DNA of 25,219 nt from CAYGSN01 sp964352675 (GTDB lineage: Bacteria > Pseudomonadota > Alphaproteobacteria > Micavibrionales > Micavibrionaceae). Below the pieces are notes generated by a model. The model was not told where the DNA came from. It searched no databases and saw only the letters and a program-made list of their open reading frames with translations. The DNA is taken from the NCBI GenBank assembly GCA_964352675.1, contig CAYGSN010000029.1, positions 1-25,219 of the forward strand, read 5' to 3'. Position numbers and translations under genes: made by a program. Shown here one piece after another: positions 13,999-21,466 of the stretch (within the stretch, counting starts at the first letter, position 1; every line of letters begins with the position of its first letter).

Positions 13999-14256
13999 TT
14001 AAGCTTCCGTATCAAAGTTTGGATCAAGGCCCAAGCTCTGCTCCTGGTACTCTTCTAAAAAGGCACGGAGCTGAGCCGTTGCACCTTCTGCATCAGCAAG
14101 ACTTAACGCCTCCTGAGAGATATTAACCTCATCACGCGGGGTATTGCCGCGCGCTTCTTCGTTGCGCCTACCCTCAGTGTTATTCGTTGATTGTGTTGTC
14201 CGGTTCGTTCCTAAAATATTTTGAACATTGCCGGATCCGCTGACTGGATCAACCAT
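13999..14256 (-). CDS. Small unknown protein, 85 aa
   Basis: The protein is hydrophilic with a disordered N-terminal half rich in Asn, Thr, Gly and Arg (TTQSTNNTEGRRNEEARGNT). A segment DEVNISQEALSLADAEG and a helix follow, with an acidic end. The D-x-V-x-(I/L)-S-x-x-A pattern resembles FlgM and other small flagellum-related proteins, but the match is too short to assign a role. AGGA lies about 8 bases before the ATG at 14256. The gene is AT-richer than the right-hand operon and ends at the bidirectional terminator shared with the FecR gene. Confidence 0.7.
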   Translation of the reverse strand: MVDPVSGSGNVQNILGTNRTTQSTNNTEGRRNEEARGNTPRDEVNISQEALSLADAEGATAQLRAFLEEYQEQSLGLDPNFDTEA

Positions 14257-14368
14257 GATTTTTCCTAACGTTAAAGTTGCTAATGAAACTTTATATACTA
14301 CCCTGATTACAGTGTATCACAGAGAGCTTAAAATTGTCTATACGCAGCGCCGCAATATGGCATACGCT

Positions 14369-15172
14369 CTATAAAAAACCTTTTAAAATCAGATTGATAA
14401 CTTTAAAAGGCGGTTCCAGAGCCATTTTGGGATTGAACACGTCATAGCCGCAGGACCTCAGCTGCCTGTAGTAAATATGCGCGCCCCCCTGCACCGCTTT
14501 CAAAAACCTGTTTTGTGGCCGGATTCCGTGTACAAATTCTGCACAAACCTCCTTCACCGCCTCCGCCAACGCCTCACGATCAGGCGCACAATCATAAAAC
14601 CGATGGGGCTCAATACCTTGCGCCCGCATCATATTCTCCGGCAGGTAACAGCGCCGCTGCGCCCGGTGAAACGGCACTGCGCGCAAAATCCCCATCAAGG
14701 CGTAATTCACAGCAACGGGCTGCACCGGCTCTGCCTCTACGTCAGCACCGGCAATACGTCCCGCCAACCTCAACAAAGGTGTGGATGTAAAATCCGCGTA
14801 GTTCAAAACTCCCTCCAGATTGCCCGGCAGCACATCTTCCAGATCAAATTCCCGCGCATGGATCAGCGTCTCAAATTCTTCAAACGGCAAATCATACAGC
14901 GCAATCGCCTCGGCCAGCGCCTGCACCACCTCATGCTCCAGAACCGGCCCGCCCTTATATACCCCCTCAACCGCATCCGCCCACCATTTCAGGCGGATCT
15001 GACCCAGCGCGGTTTCGCTCACCACCTCGCGCGTTTTCGCAATCTCATGGTTCAGCGCAAACAACGCCCACACCCCCTCCCGTGCTTCCGCCGGAGCGAA
15101 CATCGAGAGCAGGAAGCGGTCCGGGTCATACCGCCGCACCAGCTCGCCACAATAAGAGAGATTTGAATTCAT
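14369..15172 (-). CDS. Squalene/phytoene synthase family protein, NDUFAF6-like
   Basis: The 267-aa protein has the squalene/phytoene synthase fold sequence: FALNHEIAKTREVVSE, GQIRLKWWADAVEGV, ILRAVPFHRAQRRCYLP. The two Asp-rich motifs that bind prenyl diphosphate are not intact: N41 and E43 stand where DD..D is expected, and AVPFHRAQ replaces the second DxxxD. True prenyl synthase activity is therefore unlikely. The NxE...VSE..LG.IRL.WW pattern is that of the family of human NDUFAF6, a respiratory complex I assembly factor. The gene lies on the same strand as secF and the Mth938-domain gene but is separated from them by sodB. There is no clear Shine-Dalgarno at 15172. Its 3' end contains an apparent terminator hairpin. 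Confidence 0.85.
   Translation of the reverse strand: MNSNLSYCGELVRRYDPDRFLLSMFAPAEAREGVWALFALNHEIAKTREVVSETALGQIRLKWWADAVEGVYKGGPVLEHEVVQALAEAIALYDLPFEEFETLIHAREFDLEDVLPGNLEGVLNYADFTSTPLLRLAGRIAGADVEAEPVQPVAVNYALMGILRAVPFHRAQRRCYLPENMMRAQGIEPHRFYDCAPDREALAEAVKEVCAEFVHGIRPQNRFLKAVQGGAHIYYRQLRSCGYDVFNPKMALEPPFKVINLILKGFL
14373..14410 (-). terminator. Terminator hairpin inside the last codons of the NDUFAF6-like gene
   Basis: On the minus strand CCTTTTAAA (14410-14402) pairs with TTTAAAAGG (14387-14379) across a 14-base loop and is followed by TTTTTT (14378-14373). The stop codon is at 14371-14369, so stem and T-tract are coding. The 9-bp stem is AT-rich and therefore only moderately stable. 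Confidence 0.45.
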
Positions 15173-15265
15173 ACGGGTGTCTTAGCACTTATTTCTTGAA
15201 TAACGGAACAAAAACCTTACCTTAGACATTGTTAGATAAACACAATCGAAAAAAGAGAGACCGAT

Positions 15266-15892
15266 ATGACCTTCACCCTTCCCGAACTCCCTTACCCTTA
15301 TGATGCGCTCGACCCATATATGTCTGCCGAGACTTTGGAATTTCATCACGACAAGCATCACAACGCCTACGTGACCAAGGGCAATGAGTTGATCGCCGGG
15401 ACCGGGCTTGAAAAAGCCTCTTTGGAAGAGGCGATGGTCAGCACCTTTAAAGATCCGAAATATGGTGGCCTGTTCAACCAGCTGGGGCAGCATTACAACC
15501 ACATTCATTTCTGGAAATGGATGAAACCGAATGGTGGTGGAAAATCCTTACCCGGCGCACTGGCCAGCAAGATTGAGAGCGATCTGGGCGGTTATGATTC
15601 TTTCCGTGATCAGTTCCTGAAAAAAGGTGCGGGCCAGTTCGGCTCCGGCTGGGTCTGGCTCGCTTGGGACGGCGCAGCGGATAAGCTCGAAGTGGTTTCA
15701 ACACCGAACGGAGAAAATCCGCTCATCTATGGCAAGACTCCTCTACTTGGGTGTGATGTGTGGGAACACAGCTACTATATTGACTACCGCAACGCCCGCC
15801 CGAAATATCTCGAAGCCTTCGTTGATAATCTTGTGAATTGGGATTACGTCGGCGAGCTGTTCGAGGCCGGACCGCTTAAAATTGCAGCTTAG
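15266..15892 (+). CDS. sodB: Superoxide dismutase, Fe type
   Basis: The enzyme dismutates superoxide to O2 and H2O2. The 208-aa sequence has the Fe/Mn-SOD ligands H27 (FHHDKHH), H79 (YNHIHFW), D164 and H168 (CDVWEHSYYIDY). Y35 is the usual second-sphere tyrosine. Q75, four residues before H79, matches the active-site glutamine of Fe-SOD (in Mn-SOD it sits nearer GGQ at the second half). Length and ends are normal, without a signal peptide, so it acts in the cytosol. GAGAG lies upstream of the ATG. It stands opposite in direction to its neighbours and splits the NDUFAF6-like gene from the Mth938-domain gene. Confidence 0.96.
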   Translation: MTFTLPELPYPYDALDPYMSAETLEFHHDKHHNAYVTKGNELIAGTGLEKASLEEAMVSTFKDPKYGGLFNQLGQHYNHIHFWKWMKPNGGGKSLPGALASKIESDLGGYDSFRDQFLKKGAGQFGSGWVWLAWDGAADKLEVVSTPNGENPLIYGKTPLLGCDVWEHSYYIDYRNARPKYLEAFVDNLVNWDYVGELFEAGPLKIAA

Positions 15893-15908
15893 AAAATCAC
15901 TAAAAATA

Positions 15909-15959
15909 TTGCTTCCATTATAAAGTCAGCGAAAATTCAGCCCTTTAGAATGGAAGCAA
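15909..15959. repeat. Inverted repeat behind sodB
   Basis: TTGCTTCCATT (15909-15919) and AATGGAAGCAA (15949-15959) form a perfect 11-bp inverted repeat with a 29-base loop. It spans the gap between sodB (stop at 15892) and the stop of the Mth938-domain gene (15945-15947). The second arm lies in the last codons of the latter. It has no T-run, so it is not a classic terminator, but it may limit convergent transcripts. Confidence 0.6.
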
Positions 15960-16331
15960 CACCGCCGCCACGCGCCGCCCCTCGGCCATCAGGACATTAT
16001 AAGTTCTACACGCCGCGCCGGTATCCATAAACTCCACCACCAGACTCCGTTCTTTCAGAACTTTTCTTGTGGCGATATCAGGAAACTCCATCTTTTCCCC
16101 GGTGCCGCATAGGATCACATCCACCGCATCAGCCCCTTCATGCAGCGTCATAAAATCTTCAGCACGCAACCCCTTTACACCTCCACCGGAATCTTCAATA
16201 TCCCATGGCCGCGTTGAATCCGGTGTGACAATGACAGGGGTGGTATAGATTTCGCCGCTCACGCGGAAACGCCCGCCGGCATAAGACTGGATGATCTGCG
16301 CGCCTTGTTTGATAAGCGGCGTGACATCCAT
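15945..16331 (-). CDS. Mth938-domain protein (NDUFAF3-like)
   Basis: The 128-aa protein belongs to the Mth938/DUF498 family. Typical blocks are IQSYAGGRFRVSG, VIVTP, VDVILCGTGE, VEFMDTGAACRTYNVLMAEGRRVAAVLLPF. The human homologue NDUFAF3 is a complex I assembly factor. The gene starts 4 bases after the stop of secF, with AAGAGG in the end of secF as ribosome binding site, so it is the last member of the yajC-secD-secF operon. This position is conserved in alphaproteobacteria as I know them. The biochemical role of the bacterial protein is not established. Confidence 0.88.
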   Translation of the reverse strand: MDVTPLIKQGAQIIQSYAGGRFRVSGEIYTTPVIVTPDSTRPWDIEDSGGGVKGLRAEDFMTLHEGADAVDVILCGTGEKMEFPDIATRKVLKERSLVVEFMDTGAACRTYNVLMAEGRRVAAVLLPF

Positions 16332-16335
16332 GCGA

Positions 16336-17289
16336 TTAAGCCTCTTGGCTTTGCAAATTTTCGTCCGGGTCGTCCTTAATTTCTGAACGCTTGATATTCA
16401 TGAACAACAATACCGGCGCCGCGATGAAAATCGAGGAATACGTCCCGACCACGATCCCGAAGATCAGGGCAATCACGAAACCGCGAATAACTTCGCCGCC
16501 GAAATAATACAGCGCAATGAGTGCCAGCAACGTCGTAAAGGATGTCATGGTCGTGCGGCCCAGCGTATTGTTAATCGCAAGGTTAAACAATTCATTGATC
16601 GGCATTTTTTTGTATTTGCGCAACGTCTCGCGGATACGGTCGAATACCACCACCGTGTCATTAATCGAATACCCGGCAATCATCAAAATCGCCGCGACGG
16701 TGGAGAGATTAAATTCCAGCTGTGTCAGAGCAAACAAGCCAATTGTTGCAATTGAATCATGAGCCAGCGCCATAATCGCCGCCACGCCGAATTGCCATTC
16801 AAACCGGAACCATACATAAGCCAGAATACCGATCAGCGAAAATAAGACCGCATACATTCCCTGTTGCTTTAGCTCCTCACCTACCTGCGGTCCAACAAAT
16901 TCCGTCCGGCGGTAATCCACCGCGCCTTCTCCAAACTGATCGGCAAGTGCCGCACGCACGGAATCAATCGCGGCCTTCTGCACCTCCGGTCCACCTTCCT
17001 GCTCCGGCAGACGGATCAGCAAATCATCTGCCGCTCCGAATTCCTGAATGGAAATCGCACCCAGTCCCAGATTGTTTAGCCGCGTCCGCAACTCTGTTAA
17101 ATCCGGTGTTTCCTGTACCTTGATCTCAATCGCCGTACCGCCGGTAAAATCAATCCCGAAATTCAGACCCTTTTGATAAGTGATAAATATTGAAGCCAAC
17201 AGTAAAGCCACAGACAATACAAAGGCGACCCTTCTCCATTGAATAAAAGGGATGTTGGTATCATCGGGAATGAAACGAATAGCCTTCAT
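16336..17289 (-). CDS. secF: Protein translocase subunit SecF
   Basis: SecF works with SecD and YajC in the inner membrane to help SecYEG export proteins using the proton motive force. The 317-aa protein has a first membrane helix (about 22-38), the periplasmic entry GLNFGIDFTGGTAIEI, a periplasmic P4 region, and five further helices with the conserved AGYSINDTVVVFDRIRE segment, which contains the functionally important Asp/Arg residues. AAGGAGA precedes the ATG at 17289. It lies 10 bases behind secD, and the two are co-transcribed. Length is normal for alphaproteobacteria. Confidence 0.98.
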   Translation of the reverse strand: MKAIRFIPDDTNIPFIQWRRVAFVLSVALLLASIFITYQKGLNFGIDFTGGTAIEIKVQETPDLTELRTRLNNLGLGAISIQEFGAADDLLIRLPEQEGGPEVQKAAIDSVRAALADQFGEGAVDYRRTEFVGPQVGEELKQQGMYAVLFSLIGILAYVWFRFEWQFGVAAIMALAHDSIATIGLFALTQLEFNLSTVAAILMIAGYSINDTVVVFDRIRETLRKYKKMPINELFNLAINNTLGRTTMTSFTTLLALIALYYFGGEVIRGFVIALIFGIVVGTYSSIFIAAPVLLFMNIKRSEIKDDPDENLQSQEA

Positions 17290-17299
17290 AAAACTCTCC

Positions 17300-18853
17300 T
17301 TAAATCGGCACGCTGGAAGGTTTCGTGTGCTTGACCCACACAGCTACCAGCAAGCGTGTCACCATGATCGCACTAAAGAACGATGTTAAAATCCCGATCC
17401 CCAGCGTCACGGCAAACCCCTTAATCGGGCCCGTTCCGAATGAAAACAGGATAATCGCTGCAATCAAAGTCGTCAGGTTGGAATCGATAATCGTTGACAT
17501 CGCACGGCTAAAGCCCGTATCAATGGCCGACAGTGCGCTGCGCCCGGCCGCAAGCTCCTCGCGGATGCGCTCAAAAATCAAAACATTCGCATCCACCGCC
17601 ATCCCGATGGTCAGGACAATCCCCGCAATCCCCGGCAGGGTCAACGTGGCCTGCAATCCGGAGAGCAGCGCAAATATCAGCGCCACATTCGCCATCAACG
17701 CTACATTCGCCATCATCCCGAACAACCCGTAATACAGCCCCATAAACACCAGCACAAAAGCCAGACCCAGAAGGCTGGCCGTCTTCCCGGCCGCAATCGA
17801 ATCCGCGCCCAAAGACGGGCCAACGGTGCGCTCTTCCACCACATGCATCGGTGCAGGCAACGCACCGGCACGCAGCAATAGCGCCAGATCATTGGCCGTT
17901 GCCACCGTAAAACTTCCTGAAATCACGCCCTGCCCGCCGCAAATCGGCTCGCGGATCACCGGGGCGCTGATTACCTCGTTATCCAATACAATCGCAAAGG
18001 GCTTGTTCACATTGTTGCGCGTGACCTCACAAAAACGCCGCGCACCAACACCGTTCAGACGGAACGAAATCACCGGCTGACCCTGCTGGAAAGACGGGCT
18101 GGCACTATCCAGCATCTCTCCGGTAATAATCGCGCGGCGGTTCACGGTCAGGTTCCGGCCCGGCTCCTCCGCATAGGGAAATGTCTTCGTGCCGCCGGCA
18201 ACGCCTTCCTGCACATCCGGCACCAAATGAAAGTTCAGCTTGGCCGTCGTTCCGATCACGCCCTTCAACTGCTCGGCATTCGCGCCCGGCGCCTGCACCA
18301 GGATACGATCTGCGCCCTGACGCTGGATAGCAGGCTCGGTCGTGCCCAGTTCATCAATCCGGCGGCGGACGATTTCGATAGACTGCGAAAGAGTCTGATC
18401 GAAAATCTGCTTCTCCATCGCCTCACCCATCGTGGCCTCCACCACCAGGCCGTTCTCTGAAACCTCAACATCCAGATTGGAATCAAATCCACGAATGATG
18501 CGCTTAACCGCCTCCCCATCCGCAGCATCGCGCAGCGTTATACGCATGCCTTTTGGAATGGTCCCGATGCGCGTATAGCCGATTTTCTCACTGCGCAGAT
18601 TGCTGCGCATATCCTGCAGCATTTGATCCGCACGGTCTTTAAACACGACATCCACATCCACATCATAAAGCAAATGCGCGCCGCCACGCAGATCCAGTCC
18701 CAGGTTGATTGTCTTCGTCGGCATCCATCCCGGCAAGCTTTCCTGCAGCCAGGCCCGCGTATTTTCACTCGCCAGGTTAGGCAGGCTATACAACAAGCCC
18801 AAAACACAGGTCAGAACAATCAGGGCCGATTTCCAGGGAGCAATCTGCAGCAT
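17300..18853 (-). CDS. secD: Protein translocase subunit SecD
   Basis: SecD is the larger RND-type partner of SecF. The 517-aa protein starts with a membrane helix (WKSALIVLTCVLGLLYSL) and then GLDLRGGAHLLYDVDVD. The large periplasmic domains follow, with AKLNFHLVPDV and PVISFRLNGVGARRF. After the export motif LRAGALPAPMHVVEERTVGPSLG come five helices with TLPGIAGIVLTIGMAVDANVLIFERIREEL. MANVALMANVAL near residue 400 looks duplicated in the DNA, but the spacing to flanking conserved blocks equals that of the family, so there is no insertion. It starts 10 bases after yajC. The ribosome binding site is weak, which suggests coupling to yajC translation. Confidence 0.98.
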   Translation of the reverse strand: MLQIAPWKSALIVLTCVLGLLYSLPNLASENTRAWLQESLPGWMPTKTINLGLDLRGGAHLLYDVDVDVVFKDRADQMLQDMRSNLRSEKIGYTRIGTIPKGMRITLRDAADGEAVKRIIRGFDSNLDVEVSENGLVVEATMGEAMEKQIFDQTLSQSIEIVRRRIDELGTTEPAIQRQGADRILVQAPGANAEQLKGVIGTTAKLNFHLVPDVQEGVAGGTKTFPYAEEPGRNLTVNRRAIITGEMLDSASPSFQQGQPVISFRLNGVGARRFCEVTRNNVNKPFAIVLDNEVISAPVIREPICGGQGVISGSFTVATANDLALLLRAGALPAPMHVVEERTVGPSLGADSIAAGKTASLLGLAFVLVFMGLYYGLFGMMANVALMANVALIFALLSGLQATLTLPGIAGIVLTIGMAVDANVLIFERIREELAAGRSALSAIDTGFSRAMSTIIDSNLTTLIAAIILFSFGTGPIKGFAVTLGIGILTSFFSAIMVTRLLVAVWVKHTKPSSVPI

Positions 18854-18863
18854 AAACTAAAAC

Positions 18864-19283
18864 CTATTTCGTATCTTTGCTTTTGGGTTTGGTGTCTTTT
18901 TTGGTGTTTTTATTTGCAGGTTTTTTACCCAGCGCAGCATCCTGTCCGGTCTGCAACGTAGAGCGCAGCGCCGTCACCTTCATGCCCCCGCCCAAATCAA
19001 CAATAAGTTCTTTATCATCAACAAGTTTATCAACCTTACCAACCAGCCCGCCGCCGGTGACAACCCGGTCGCCTTTCTTAAGCTCGGCCAATTTCTGGGC
19101 ATGCTCTTTAAAGCGTCTTTGCTGTGGAAGGATGAAAAGAAAATAAAATATCCCGACCAGGAAACCCAAAACCATAAGATTTTCGAAAAAATAACTCATG
19201 GGACTGGCTTCACCCACGCCGCCTTGCGCGGCCATATCGGCACCCGTTTCCACCGCCTGCGCGTAAGCCTTTGATATGAACAT
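18864..19283 (-). CDS. yajC: Preprotein translocase subunit YajC
   Basis: YajC is a small inner-membrane partner of SecDF. The 139-aa protein has a short Ala/Gly-rich N-terminal part, one membrane helix at about 31-51 (NLMVLGFLVGIFYFLFILP), the family motif PQQRRFKEHAQKLAELKKGDRVVTGGGLVGKV, and a long Lys/Thr-rich tail (KKPANKNTKKDTKPKSKDTK) that exceeds the E. coli protein. AAGGAG lies 8 bases before the ATG at 19283. A candidate promoter and an inverted repeat lie in the 93-base gap behind the NlpD-like gene. Confidence 0.96.
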   Translation of the reverse strand: MFISKAYAQAVETGADMAAQGGVGEASPMSYFFENLMVLGFLVGIFYFLFILPQQRRFKEHAQKLAELKKGDRVVTGGGLVGKVDKLVDDKELIVDLGGGMKVTALRSTLQTGQDAALGKKPANKNTKKDTKPKSKDTK

Positions 19284-19327
19284 CGTTTATGCTCCTTAAA
19301 AGTGATTCTTAACAATAATGATGTGAG

Positions 19328-19355
19328 ACTATAAACCTTCGGCCTGTAAAAACAA
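19328..19355 (-). promoter_or_regulatory. Candidate promoter of yajC-secD-secF
   Basis: On the minus strand TTGTTT (19355-19350) and TATAGT (19333-19328) are 16 bases apart. Transcription would begin around 19321, about 40 bases before the yajC ATG. Confidence 0.45.
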
Positions 19356-19365
19356 GAGGGCCGAA
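19338..19365. repeat. Inverted repeat overlapping the yajC promoter
   Basis: TTCGGCC (19338-19344) and GGCCGAA (19359-19365) form a 7-bp GC-rich inverted repeat with a 14-base loop that contains the -35 box. It may act as a weak terminator for the NlpD-like gene or as an operator. No T-run follows. Confidence 0.45.
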
Positions 19366-19376
19366 CACATTACGGT

Positions 19377-20369
19377 TTAGCCGCCCATATGCACTTTCGG
19401 GTTAATCGCCTGCGTGCCCCGGCGCACCTCGAAATGCAACTGCGGCGTATCGACAGAGCCAGTCGAGCCAACCGCACCAATAATATCTCCGCGCTTAACC
19501 ACTTGCCCCCGCTCGATCTTGATCGCATCCAGATGCGCATAGGCCGTCATCCAGCGGTCATCATGACGGATCAGCACCAGATTCCCAGAACCCTTCAGCT
19601 CATTGCCTGCATAAACCACAACACCGTTCTCGGCCGCCTTGACCGGCGTTCCCTTGGCGGCTGCAATATTGATCCCGTCATTATGCAGCCCCCCCGCCTT
19701 CGGGCCATAACTTGAAACCACCCGTCCATCCACCGGCTGTAAAAACTTGCTGGAGGCGCGTTTCGGCGTTTTAGCGTTTACCGGGCTTTTGCGCGTTGAG
19801 AACTTGGGCGCAGGCTGCGCCGCCGTAACACGTACCGGCTTGTCGCCCGGCCTTGGGGGCCCTGACTGCGCGCCGGGTAGCGATGAAGAGGAAACAGAAG
19901 CCGCTGCAGCAGACGACGCGGAAGAGCGCGCGAATACAGCTGCCCGCCCCTGCGCCACAGGCGGCAGGCGCAAGACCTGCCCCACACGCAAAACATAAGG
20001 CGGATGCATATCGTTCAGCCGCGCCACCTCTGATGTGTTCACCCCGAACAGGCGGGAAACCGTATACAGGCTGTCATCCTCGCGCACCGTATAATTCTGC
20101 GGCGGCGGCAGGCGCAAACGCTGCCCGACCTCCAGGTAAAACGGCGCATTCAGGTTGTTATAGGCCGCGATATCACGCATGGGCAGGTTATAACGCTCGG
20201 AAATACTCCACAGCGTATCGTTCTCTACCACGGAATGAGCCCCGGCACTGCCTGCCCCGGCGCTGGTGCCGTAATGCGTCACCGGCGCGCGGTTATCCCC
20301 GCATCCCGACACAACAATACTGACAAGCAAAAAACAGGCGAACAGCCTCCAGATAGTCATGAATGGCAT
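19377..20369 (-). CDS. LysM/LytM lipoprotein, NlpD-like
   Basis: The 330-aa protein has a lipoprotein signal with lipobox VSGC (C23), LysM domain 1 (about 44-88), LysM domain 2 (about 92-136), a Ser/Ala/Pro-rich linker, and a peptidase-M23 (LytM) domain (about 213-325). The catalytic zinc site is degraded: HNDGIN stands where H..G.D is required, and PQLHFEV replaces the HxH motif. It should therefore not cleave peptidoglycan itself but, like E. coli NlpD and EnvC, could activate cell-wall amidases during division. Degenerate LytM domains of this form are common in alphaproteobacterial NlpD-like proteins. Position next to pcm also fits NlpD. The start ATG at 20369 is in the family range; an alternative ATG is three codons later. 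Confidence 0.9.
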   Translation of the reverse strand: MPFMTIWRLFACFLLVSIVVSGCGDNRAPVTHYGTSAGAGSAGAHSVVENDTLWSISERYNLPMRDIAAYNNLNAPFYLEVGQRLRLPPPQNYTVREDDSLYTVSRLFGVNTSEVARLNDMHPPYVLRVGQVLRLPPVAQGRAAVFARSSASSAAAASVSSSSLPGAQSGPPRPGDKPVRVTAAQPAPKFSTRKSPVNAKTPKRASSKFLQPVDGRVVSSYGPKAGGLHNDGINIAAAKGTPVKAAENGVVVYAGNELKGSGNLVLIRHDDRWMTAYAHLDAIKIERGQVVKRGDIIGAVGSTGSVDTPQLHFEVRRGTQAINPKVHMGG

Positions 20370-20393
20370 TTTATACCTTTGGTGAATGGCCGT

Positions 20394-21068
20394 CTAGGCC
20401 GCCTCATTATCGCTGGCAATATCGGGAAGCAAGGGAACAAACCGCACGGGCATCAGGGATTGCGAAGAATAGGCTTTATCGGACTCTTTCTTATAGAGCC
20501 GTAAATCCTGTGCGCCGCTCTCACCGACGGGGATCACCATCATTCCACCAATTTTCAGCTGGTCCAGCAATTCCTGCGGCGGTTTCTCACGCGCGGCGGC
20601 GGTGACGATAATCTTGTCGAACGGCGCCTGGTCGATGCCATGTATTTTGGGCCAGCCCTTCATGCCATCCCCGGCCAACGCGGTGACATTGCGGATTTTC
20701 AATTCCTCGAAGCGCCTTTCCGCCTCCTCCAGCAACGGGCGGTGGCGCTCAATCGTATAGACCCGGCGGCACAGCTTCGCCAAAATCGCCGTCTGGTAAC
20801 CGCATCCGGTGCCAATCTCCAGCACCTTGTCCCGATCGGACAGCTTCAGCGCAGCACTCATGCTCGCCACCACCAGCGGCTGGGAAATCGTCTGGCCGCG
20901 CCCGATGGGCAGCGCCATATCCTCCCACGCCTGATCCTTTACCACATCCGGCACAAAGAACTCCCGCGGCACCCGCTCCATGGCCGAGAGCACAGCCGTA
21001 TCCGTAATCCCCTTACGCCGCAAATCCATGATCAGCCGTATCCGGCGGTTTGTGTCCTGTGTGTTCAT
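20394..21068 (-). CDS. pcm: Protein-L-isoaspartate O-methyltransferase
   Basis: The enzyme transfers a methyl group from S-adenosylmethionine to L-isoaspartyl residues and starts repair of aged proteins. The 224-aa protein has the family entry VPREFFVPD, ALPIGRGQTISQP, the SAM-binding VLEIGTGCGYQTAILA, YTIERHRPL, PFDKIIVTAAA and QLKIGGMMVIPVG. It begins 5 bases behind the stop of the small membrane-protein gene, with TAGGAT as ribosome binding site inside that gap and the preceding codons. It is followed by the NlpD-like gene at 24 bases. In many proteobacteria surE precedes pcm; no surE is present here. Confidence 0.96.
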   Translation of the reverse strand: MNTQDTNRRIRLIMDLRRKGITDTAVLSAMERVPREFFVPDVVKDQAWEDMALPIGRGQTISQPLVVASMSAALKLSDRDKVLEIGTGCGYQTAILAKLCRRVYTIERHRPLLEEAERRFEELKIRNVTALAGDGMKGWPKIHGIDQAPFDKIIVTAAAREKPPQELLDQLKIGGMMVIPVGESGAQDLRLYKKESDKAYSSQSLMPVRFVPLLPDIASDNEAA

Positions 21069-21073
21069 GGCTT

Positions 21074-21466
21074 TTATCCTACTGTATGAACAATTTGTTC
21101 AATAGCATCTAATGCAAAATACCCGCCAACACCAAAAGCCAAAAAAGAAAGCACACTTGGAAAAATTGTTATAGTAACTTGAACCCAACCATTAGGCTTT
21201 CCAGAGCATGAAAGTTGAGCAGAAATAATGGTTAAAAGCATTGATAAGAAAACTAATCCAATACCTACCAAGTAACAAACAAGAGCATCTTGAAGCCTAT
21301 CAAAGCTGACCCTATAAAAACCATTATCAGTCATTTGTGGAAATATAGTAAGTAGAGCCAATATAGCACCAGCATTAACTGTAATAAGAGCCTTCAAACT
21401 GTATAGTCCAACTTCTGTTACTACGCTTGCATGAATCTTATATTGCTCAAATTTTTCTACTGACAT
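21074..21466 (-). CDS. Small membrane protein of unknown function
   Basis: The 130-aa protein appears to have three to four membrane helices: about 22-42 (SLKALITVNAGAILALLTIF), about 61-83 (ALVCYLVGIGLVFLSMLLTII) and about 96-118 (VTITIFPSVLSFLAFGVGGYF). The N-terminus MSVEKFEQYKIHASVV is soluble. I do not recognise a family. Its base composition differs clearly: 66 of 180 bases at 21121-21300 are G or C by hand count, against 39 of 60 in the pcm line 20821-20880. It overlaps serS by one base (TAATG) and precedes pcm by 5 bases, so it is embedded in the operon. It occupies the place where surE often lies. It may be a recent arrival. Confidence 0.8.
   Translation of the reverse strand: MSVEKFEQYKIHASVVTEVGLYSLKALITVNAGAILALLTIFPQMTDNGFYRVSFDRLQDALVCYLVGIGLVFLSMLLTIISAQLSCSGKPNGWVQVTITIFPSVLSFLAFGVGGYFALDAIEQIVHTVG

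Noticed and set aside
14477..15166. Plus-strand frame of 229 codons opposite the NDUFAF6-like gene
   Set aside because: Arg/His/Gln-rich shadow of a gene with clear family motifs on the other strand.
17640..17720. Apparent internal duplication in secD (repeated GCCACATTCGCCATCA-like units encoding MANVAL twice)
   Set aside because: Spacing between the flanking conserved blocks GLFG and ATLTLPG equals that of normal SecD, so there is no inserted copy.
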